11,695 nt of DNA, taken from assembly GCA_031285575.1 (NCBI GenBank), contig JAITVX010000217.1, positions 1 through 11,695 of the forward strand, given 5' to 3'. Of this stretch, positions 7,040 through 11,695 are shown piece after piece. The DNA comes from Bacteroidales bacterium. GTDB taxonomy: Bacteria; Bacteroidota; Bacteroidia; Bacteroidales; VadinHA17. The translations under genes were made by a program, and so were the position numbers. The first letter of the stretch is position 1. Each line of letters opens with the position of its first letter. Below the pieces are notes generated by a model. The model was not told where the DNA came from, did no database searches, and saw only the letters and a list, made by a program, of their open reading frames with translations.

Positions 7040-8314
7040 TCAGGAAATCATGCCTGCGGCTACCGTTTCGTTTGTCGCTTCGTCGATAAGGATAAGGCTG
7101 CCGGTGGTGCGGTTTTTCGTGTACGAATCGAAAAAGAGCGGTTTGGCCGTAATGATGTCAATATCGGCAATATCATTCATCACGATGTTGTTATCGGAAC
7201 TGCCCATTCCCAGCGTGTTGACGTTAAATTTACAGTTAATGCCCTTAATTATGCAGCGGGTTTCGTTTGTGTTCGACCGCACAACATACCTAACGCCATA
7301 CTTTGGCGGGCGTTCGTTGAACCAGCAAATTACAGCGTTAATGTTGTAACTTGCCGACGGCAGGCAGTCTGTTCCGACTATCATGCAACCGCGCGAAACG
7401 TCGATGTCGTCTTCAAGAGTTATTGCAACAGATTCTCCTTCCGTGCATTCGTCAATGTTTCCTGAAAATACATCAATACTTTTTATTTTCGATTTCTGCA
7501 TCGACGGAAGCACAACTATTGCGTCGCCACGCCTGAACGTGCCTCCGGCTACCATGCCTGCATATCTGCGACGGCAGTTGTATTCTTCTGTATCAGGACG
7601 TATTACGGTCTGAACCGGAAATCGTTTTTTACAAGAGGTGTCATCTTTTTTAATATTAATGTCTTCAATAGTTTCAAGGAAGGTTTTTCCACGGTACCAT
7701 GGCATGTTTGCCGATTTGTCAACAACATTATCTCCATATTTGGCGCTTATCGGAATGCAGACTGTTTCAGCAAAATAGAGCCTGTTTGCCATATTAAAAA
7801 GCCTGGTTTCTGTTTCTCTGAAACATTCCTCACTCCATTTCCTGATGTCCATTTTATTAATGCAAAACACAACATGTTTTATTCCGAGCAGCGACACAAT
7901 GAATAAATGCCTTGCTGTCTGTTCTACGGCGCCTGTTTGCGAATTTACAAGTATAACCGCTGCATCGGCAGTGCTGGCGCCTGTTACCATATTGCGTGTA
8001 TATTGAACATGACCGGGGGCATCGGCTATTATAAATTTGCGTTTCGGTGTTGAAAAGTAACGGTAGGCAACATCGATGGTAATTCCCTGTTCGCGCTCGG
8101 CGCGTAAGCCGTCGGTAAGGAGTGATAAATCTGTTTCGCGCCTGCCAAGCCGTTTGCCAGAGCGAACGATATGTTCCATCTGGTCTTCAAAAATCGACTT
8201 GCTGTCGTACAGTAACCTGCCAATGAGTGTGCTTTTTCCATCATCAACGCCACCTGCTGTAATAAATCTCAGCATTTTTCTGTTTGCGGGTGCTGCTGAT
8301 ACCTTATTATACAT
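7040..8314 (-). CDS. cysN: Sulfate adenylyltransferase subunit 1 (GTPase)
   Basis: CysN is the GTP-hydrolysing subunit that, with CysD, makes adenylyl sulfate (APS) from sulfate and ATP in the cytoplasm. In the longest reading (427 residues, TTG start at 8323) the GTPase motifs are G1 GGVDDGKS (24-31), G3 DAPGH (101-105), G4 NKMD (156-159) and G5 SAK (193-195), followed by EF-Tu-like beta-barrel domains. I place the start at the in-frame ATG at 8314 (424 residues), which keeps every motif; TTG at 8323 is the alternative. The length shows a stand-alone CysN without the fused APS kinase (CysC) seen in some bacteria. It is the last gene of cysH-cysD-cysN, 27 bases after cysD, and it ends just before a hairpin. 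Confidence 0.95.
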   Translation of the reverse strand: MYNKVSAAPANRKMLRFITAGGVDDGKSTLIGRLLYDSKSIFEDQMEHIVRSGKRLGRRETDLSLLTDGLRAEREQGITIDVAYRYFSTPKRKFIIADAPGHVQYTRNMVTGASTADAAVILVNSQTGAVEQTARHLFIVSLLGIKHVVFCINKMDIRKWSEECFRETETRLFNMANRLYFAETVCIPISAKYGDNVVDKSANMPWYRGKTFLETIEDINIKKDDTSCKKRFPVQTVIRPDTEEYNCRRRYAGMVAGGTFRRGDAIVVLPSMQKSKIKSIDVFSGNIDECTEGESVAITLEDDIDVSRGCMIVGTDCLPSASYNINAVICWFNERPPKYGVRYVVRSNTNETRCIIKGINCKFNVNTLGMGSSDNNIVMNDIADIDIITAKPLFFDSYTKNRTTGSLILIDEATNETVAAGMIS

Positions 8315-8341
8315 GTCGCTCAAAATATAAAATTAATCACA

Positions 8342-9244
8342 TTAAAAATAACCCTCACGTTTTCTGTCTTCCATGGCTGCTTCCGACCTTTTGTCGTCGT
8401 ACCTTCCGCCACGTTCGGTAACTCTCGATGCTGCTGTTTCGGCAATAATTTCTTTAACTGACGCTGCTGTTGAAATAGTTAGCCCTGTGCATGTAATATC
8501 GCCAACCGTACGGCAGCGCACATTGGCCTCGAATATTTCTTCCGAAGGTTTCAGTTTCATAAAATCGGCGTATGCCAGATAAACCCCTCCGCGGCAAAAA
8601 ATCTTTCGCTTGTGCGAAAAATAAAGCGATGGCAAACGTATGTTTTCCATCATAATATATTGCCACACGTCAAGTTCTGTCCAATTGCCTATCGGGAATA
8701 TTCTGAAATGCTCGCCAATATTTTTACGGCCATTAAATATGTTCCACAGCTCAGGCCTCTGGTTTTTCGGGTCCCACTGCCCAAACCCATCGCGGTGCGA
8801 AAAGAACCTCTCTTTTGCCCTTGCCTTTTCTTCATCGCGCCGCCCGCCGCCAATTGCAGCATCTATTCCATATTCGGCTATCGCATCGAGAAGCGTAACC
8901 GACTGTGCTCTGTTACGGCTTGCATTTATACCATGCTCGTCGGCCACTCTTCCTCTATCAATAGAATCTTGAACTTTTGCAACAATCAGTTCACATCCGC
9001 AGGCCGTCGCTGTTTCATTGCGAAATCTCAGAGTTTCTTCAAAATTATGACCTGTATCAATATGCAGAAGGCTGAAAGGAACAGCGGCAGGCCAGAAAGC
9101 CTTGCGTGCAACATGCACAAGAACAGCAGAATCTTTTCCGCCTGAAAACAGAATCGTTTTGTTTTCAAACTGAGCCGCTGCTTCTCTCACAACAAACACT
9201 GCCTCGTCTTCAAGCTCCTTTATATGTCCGGCATTAATCTGCAA
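8342..9244 (-). CDS. cysD: Sulfate adenylyltransferase subunit 2
   Basis: CysD is the catalytic subunit that adenylylates sulfate with ATP, driven by CysN. The 300-residue length is normal. The PP-loop is SGGKDS (34-39), followed by HIDTGHNF (61-68), the GGGRRDEEKARAKERFFS segment (132-149), IFPIGNWTELDVWQY (182-196) and the family's usual ending REGYF. The start is TTG at 9244: an in-frame TAA lies two codons upstream, and no in-frame ATG precedes the conserved HIKELEDEA helix. The gene sits 31 bases after cysH and 27 bases before the cysN ATG, as a compact operon. Call is firm; only the exact start is open. Confidence 0.96.
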   Translation of the reverse strand: MQINAGHIKELEDEAVFVVREAAAQFENKTILFSGGKDSAVLVHVARKAFWPAAVPFSLLHIDTGHNFEETLRFRNETATACGCELIVAKVQDSIDRGRVADEHGINASRNRAQSVTLLDAIAEYGIDAAIGGGRRDEEKARAKERFFSHRDGFGQWDPKNQRPELWNIFNGRKNIGEHFRIFPIGNWTELDVWQYIMMENIRLPSLYFSHKRKIFCRGGVYLAYADFMKLKPSEEIFEANVRCRTVGDITCTGLTISTAASVKEIIAETAASRVTERGGRYDDKRSEAAMEDRKREGYF

Positions 9245-9275
9245 AACTTACACTGTATAATGTTAATAGCAAACG

Positions 9276-9971
9276 CTAATCTTCGTGGCATCCACACTCT
9301 TTTGAAACTCCTTCTTCCCACCACCACCGTCCTGCACGGAAGTCCTCGCCTGGCTCAACCTTTCGTGTGCATGGCTGGCAGCCTATGCTCATAAAGCCGC
9401 TGTCGTGCAATACGTTATACGGAACATACTTTTCATCAATATACCTTCGCACATCATCAAACCGCCAGTCAAACAGTGGATAATACTTGAACATTCTTCT
9501 CTGTTCGTCATACTCAATCTGCTGCATCTGTCCCCTTTCGTTCGACTGTTTGGCGCGTATCCCCGACACCCACACACGCATCCCTTCAATGGCCCTTCGC
9601 AAAGGTAGCACCTTCCTTATCCTGCAGCACTCCTTCCTTTCTTCAACAGAATTGAAGAAACTGTAAGGCCCGCTTGCCGATACTATTTTTTCAACACTCT
9701 TGTAATTTGGAAAATATACATGTATTTTCTTGTCAAACCTGTTGAGCGTTTGCCAGAATACCTCATAAGTTTCGCTGAACAGCCTTCCAGTATCAATAGT
9801 TGCCACCTTTATGTCAATACCGTTTGTAACAATCTTATGTAAAATCACCTGATCTTCAATGCCAAAACTTGTAGTAAAAACCACCTTTCCCGGAAACATT
9901 ACGGCAAGCGCACTCAAGCCATTTTCGGCACTTTTTCCTTCAACAGCACAATTTATTTTATATAAATCCAT
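9276..9971 (-). CDS. cysH: Adenylyl-sulfate (APS/PAPS) reductase, CysH family
   Basis: CysH reduces APS (or PAPS) to sulfite with electrons from thioredoxin, the step after CysDN. The 231-residue protein shows the PP-loop-like TSFGIED (34-40) and TIDTGRLFSETY (58-69). It has the paired cysteines Cys115-Cys116 (KECCRIRK) and Cys198/Cys201 (GCQPC), which bind a 4Fe-4S cluster in the APS-reducing branch. The catalytic Cys226 lies in KECGCH near the C-terminus. The usual motif is ECGLH, so here Leu is replaced by a second cysteine, Cys228. The cluster ligands and the lack of a cysC gene in the window point to APS rather than PAPS as substrate. It is the first gene of the operon; its ATG is 16 bases from a TATGTTTG box. 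Confidence 0.94.
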   Translation of the reverse strand: MDLYKINCAVEGKSAENGLSALAVMFPGKVVFTTSFGIEDQVILHKIVTNGIDIKVATIDTGRLFSETYEVFWQTLNRFDKKIHVYFPNYKSVEKIVSASGPYSFFNSVEERKECCRIRKVLPLRRAIEGMRVWVSGIRAKQSNERGQMQQIEYDEQRRMFKYYPLFDWRFDDVRRYIDEKYVPYNVLHDSGFMSIGCQPCTRKVEPGEDFRAGRWWWEEGVSKECGCHED

Positions 9972-9987
9972 CGTGTTTTTTTTAATG

Positions 9988-9995
9988 CAAACATA
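9988..9995 (-). promoter_or_regulatory. Possible -7 box of the cysHDN operon
   Basis: The minus strand reads TATGTTTG here, matching TAnnTTTG, 16 bases upstream of the cysH ATG. No good -33 TTTG is found at the expected distance, so an activator-dependent promoter is possible. The leader would be very short, and no riboswitch-like structure was seen before cysH. Confidence 0.35.
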
Positions 9996-10090
9996 GCAAT
10001 ATTATTCAGATATTATTTATAAACAGACTTCTTGAGAAAATAGAACCATACCTGGCAATAAACGCCAATATATCCTCTATCATAACGACA

Positions 10091-10110
10091 GTCATTGTCA
10101 GTTTTTGACA
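10091..10110. repeat. Short inverted repeat upstream of cysH
   Basis: TGTCA at 10096-10100 mirrors TGACA at 10106-10110, and GACAGT recurs at 10087-10092 and 10107-10112. A repeated GACAGT/TGTCAG motif about 120 bases before cysH could be an operator for a sulfur-responsive regulator. The arms are short, so chance in AT-rich DNA is a real alternative. Confidence 0.2.
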
Positions 10111-10193
10111 GTTAGGATATCCTTGTAAGGTTGACAAATAGCGAAGTATCAATAATATATATAACCGATACCGAAATCAACCGGATGGTGTGA

Positions 10194-10349
10194 ATGGACG
10201 AAGGAGGAAATAACAGTAATAGAAACCAAATAAAATTTTACAACTCCGAAATATTTCACTTCAATAATAAGGTTGCGATTATGGAATTTATTGAAGAGAA
10301 AATTAAAAATAATCATTCCAATAATCAAATAGAACAAGTCAGCTTATGA
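10194..10349 (+). CDS. Small hypothetical ORF, 51 codons
   Basis: An ATG-started ORF runs MDEGGNNSNRNQ... to TGA at 10347-10349, asparagine-rich with a plausible helix near FIEEKIKNN. I do not recognise it. It directly follows a TGA in the same frame. The codons before that stop, back to a TAG at 10113, also read as plausible protein (..LTNSEVSIIYITDTEINRMV), so this may be the tail of a larger gene broken by a stop. Its end coincides with the point where the integrase-like remnant on the other strand stops matching its family. It may be the last resident sequence before mobile DNA, or a chance ORF. Confidence 0.2.
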   Translation: MDEGGNNSNRNQIKFYNSEIFHFNNKVAIMEFIEEKIKNNHSNNQIEQVSL

Positions 10350-10455
10350 TCCTCTGACCGTTAATTGTAACGCGCATAATGACAGGTAATTTACTCTTCT
10401 TGGCGACCCTCGTTTTTTGCACGTAAAAGCTGATGTTGAACGTGTTCCTTTCCAC
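10339..10455 (-). pseudogene. N-terminal remnant of a tyrosine recombinase (integrase)
   Basis: The minus strand reads GTG at 10455, then 38 codons to TGA at 10341-10339. The translation contains ERNTFNISFYVQKTR followed by KLPVIMRVTINGQR. This fits the arm-DNA-binding N-terminus of Bacteroidota phage-type and conjugative-element integrases (pattern: STFxxxFYxxK, then a gap, then PIxxRITINGxR). The match breaks off right after NGQR, so the core-binding and catalytic domains with the Arg-His-Arg-Tyr residues are absent. No ATG is visible; GTG is only the nearest start-like codon. Too short to function, it is best read as a truncated remnant. The recognition is from memory of the family pattern, without a database search. 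Confidence 0.5.
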
Positions 10456-10914
10456 ACGTTTTTTAGTTTTAAATGATGGTATAAACGTAGGAAGTATGGT
10501 TGAAACCGTCGCTATGCAAAATAGTACATATCACTGAATAGAAATATGTTATGCCCAAATTACTAACAAATTTTGCCTTGAAGATCGGTTCGCAGTTTTG
10601 CAGATTAAAAGTGCTCAAAACCGTATTTTTCTGCACCTCACCCAAAAATAAAAAGCATAGAATTCACTTGAAATTCAGATCCTTACTTGATTTTGCTCAC
10701 TAGCTTGACGGAGAGAGGTTTATGAACCAATGCTCGTAAATGCCTTACTATTCAATGTCTTATAAAAGACGATTATGTTACAGGTTACGATTTAGCGAAA
10801 AACATTTTTGCCTCTTTTGGCTATCGCTGACCGCTGTTTGTCAGCAGCGGCAATTCAAACTCAATGTTACGATGATTTTTTGAAACAACAAAATCTTTAT
10901 AAATAAATCTGTCT
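10456..10914. other. Gene-free stretch, nothing recognised
   Basis: All six frames are broken by frequent stops, and no tRNA, known RNA or transposase motif was recognised. One small inverted repeat is present: GCTGAC (10826-10831) with GTCAGC (10840-10845) around 8 bases. The base composition and broken frames match decayed mobile DNA between the integrase remnant and the IS end. Confidence 0.4.
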
Positions 10915-10957
10915 TGTCCTAAAATAGCTTTACAAAAAAAGTAAAGCAATTGGGACA
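10915..10957. repeat. Stem-loop at the probable left end of the IS
   Basis: GCTTTAC (10927-10933) pairs with GTAAAGC (10941-10947) around a loop of seven A. Outside an internal loop, TGTCC (10915-10919) pairs with GGACA (10953-10957). It lies just before the OrfA remnant, where the terminal region of an IS3 element is expected, and begins TGTCC; a TG start is common for the family. Confidence 0.5.
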
Positions 10958-10964
10958 AATATAA

Positions 10965-11334
10965 AGGAAGAATTATTTGGAAGACTTTTGGATTAAGGTA
11001 TTGGCTACCTGCTTTGACAGCGAAGAAAGCGTGTTTGTGATAGCCCGCAGGTTTGGCGTGAACCGAGACACGATTGCCAGCTGGGTACGAAGGCGTCATT
11101 AATCCGAGAATCAAAACAAAAGAGCTGCTTTTGCATCGTCAAAAAGGATGTCAATGAGTAAGAAGAAAAAAAGACATAGACAGATCCGGCAGATCTGTGT
11201 TTAAAATCACTGAAAGCGTAACTGGAACACGAGCGGATACGTTCCATCATATTGGAAAAGATTATCGATGTAGCTGAGCGGGAGTTACACGTGAATATCC
11301 AAAAAAATACGGAGCCAAACAATCCAAGAGGTAA
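10965..11334 (+). pseudogene. IS3-family transposase OrfA remnant
   Basis: OrfA carries the DNA-binding helix-turn-helix of IS3 transposases. Here the first frame reads KVLATCFDSEESVFVIARRF then GVNRDTIASWVRRRH, a clear helix-turn-helix, and ends at TAA 11100-11102. After a shifted stretch, a frame from 11183 reads DPADLCLKSLKA, stop TAA (11219-11221), then LEHERIRSIILEKIIDVAER, the usual leucine-zipper-like helix. A -1 shift at an A7 run (11301-11307) restores KKYGAKQSKR and the final TAA, the common OrfA ending in Bacteroidota IS3 elements. At least two frameshifts and two premature stops make it nonfunctional. No ATG is seen at the expected start, where only TTG at 10977 follows AGGAAG. 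Confidence 0.7.
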
Positions 11335-11357
11335 AATCAACTTATCCCAAATACAGT

Positions 11358-11695
11358 ATGAAAGAGTTATGCAAACTGTTTGGCAAAAGCCGTCAGGCAT
11401 CTTATGAACGGAGTAACCACCAGACAAGTCGAGGTGTGGAGGAAGGCGAGACTTTACACATAGGGCGTGAAGTACGAAAAGACTTTCCTCAAATGGGAAT
11501 CCGCGTGAAAATGCGATCACCGAGCGGGTAAACGGCATTTTGAAAACGGAATGGCTGAATTTTGGTTGAAACCGCCGAATTTGTGCATAAAATTATCGGA
11601 TTGTATAATCATCTGCGCCAACATCAAAGCATCAGTTACTTATCGCCTCAAATAGTACATACGACAGGTATAAAAACAGAAAGGAAATGGAAAAA
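11358..11695 (+). pseudogene. IS3-family transposase OrfB remnant with internal deletion
   Basis: OrfB normally holds the DDE integrase core of about 280-300 residues. Here an ATG at 11358 starts MKELCKLFGKSRQASYER, then REVRKDFPQMGIR, the usual N-terminal region. Directly after GIR (11504) and a frame change, the sequence reads ENAITERVNGILKTEWLN (from 11507), which belongs around the last catalytic Glu. About 150 residues with both catalytic Asp residues are therefore missing. A further frame change at about 11565 leads to VETAEFVHKIIGLYNHLRQH, then SPQIVH and ERKWK at the window edge, the normal C-terminus. It is a deletion derivative and inactive. Confidence 0.72.

Larger units (their letters stand above)
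10915..11695 (+). mobile_element. Decayed IS3-family insertion sequence, right end outside the window
   Basis: A hairpin-rich left end is followed by an OrfA-like region and an OrfB-like region in the order and spacing expected for an IS3-family element. Both coding regions are interrupted by stops and frameshifts, and OrfB lacks most of its integrase core. The element cannot transpose by itself. Only the left part and the 3' end of orfB are in view; the right terminal repeat and target duplication would lie beyond 11695. The exact left boundary is uncertain and may begin a few bases before 10915. Confidence 0.75.

Noticed and set aside
10149..10337. Hydrophobic 62-codon minus-strand ORF as a membrane peptide
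   Set aside because: Its hydrophobicity follows from AT-rich antisense codons (AAT/ATT), and it has no promoter or partner; it is as weak as the ORF on the other strand.
10439..10464. Intrinsic terminator (AACGTGT/ACACGTT stem plus T-run)
   Set aside because: The stem overlaps the start of the integrase remnant on the other strand and has no convincing gene ending upstream on the plus strand; likely coincidental, although the pairing is real.
10821..11538. Minus-strand ORFs of 97 and 177 codons over the IS region
   Set aside because: They are antisense to the recognisable OrfA and OrfB remnants and show no family features.

Overview
The window looks like a chromosomal segment from a member of the Bacteroidota. 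Three things point there: a DUF4249-type lipoprotein with an acidic stretch after the lipidated cysteine, an MCE protein with the C-terminal signature common in that phylum, and upstream boxes of the TTTG / TAnnTTTG type with no consistent Shine-Dalgarno sequence. The species cannot be fixed from sequence alone.

Layout. 1-245: leader with a good TTTG-N20-TAGCTTTG promoter. 246-995 (+): FMN nitroreductase. 992-2329 (-): surface-lipoprotein candidate (DUF4249 plus a C-terminal fibronectin-III-like domain), tail to tail with the nitroreductase and sharing a TTAA stop. 2330-2910: gene-free stretch dominated by six 42-bp tandem units, each holding a hairpin, plus two oppositely oriented TACATTTG boxes. 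2911-3846 (+): MlaD/MCE family protein. 3847-4179: AT-rich gap with two hairpins, AATGCC direct repeats and an A16/T9 hairpin. 4180-5610 (+): dnaA. 5696-6994 (+): exported nucleotide pyrophosphatase/phosphodiesterase-type enzyme. 7001-7032: hairpin between convergent genes. 7040-9971 (-): sulfate-assimilation operon cysH-cysD-cysN.

The cys operon converts sulfate to adenylyl sulfate (CysD plus the GTPase CysN) and then to sulfite (CysH, which carries the four cysteines of an iron-sulfur APS reductase). No cysC kinase is present in the window, which fits direct APS reduction. The other genes are single transcription units with no obvious shared pathway.

9972-11695 is an accessory, decayed segment with no intact long gene. 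It holds a 51-codon ORF of unknown function, a 38-codon remnant resembling the N-terminus of a Bacteroidota tyrosine recombinase (minus strand), about 450 bases in which nothing was recognised, and an IS3-family element running off the right edge. That element is broken by stops and frameshifts and has lost most of its catalytic core. No clearly new multi-gene system was found. The best candidates for a second look are the 42-bp palindromic tandem array in front of the lipoprotein gene, the structured dnaA leader, and the mobile-element graveyard upstream of cysH.
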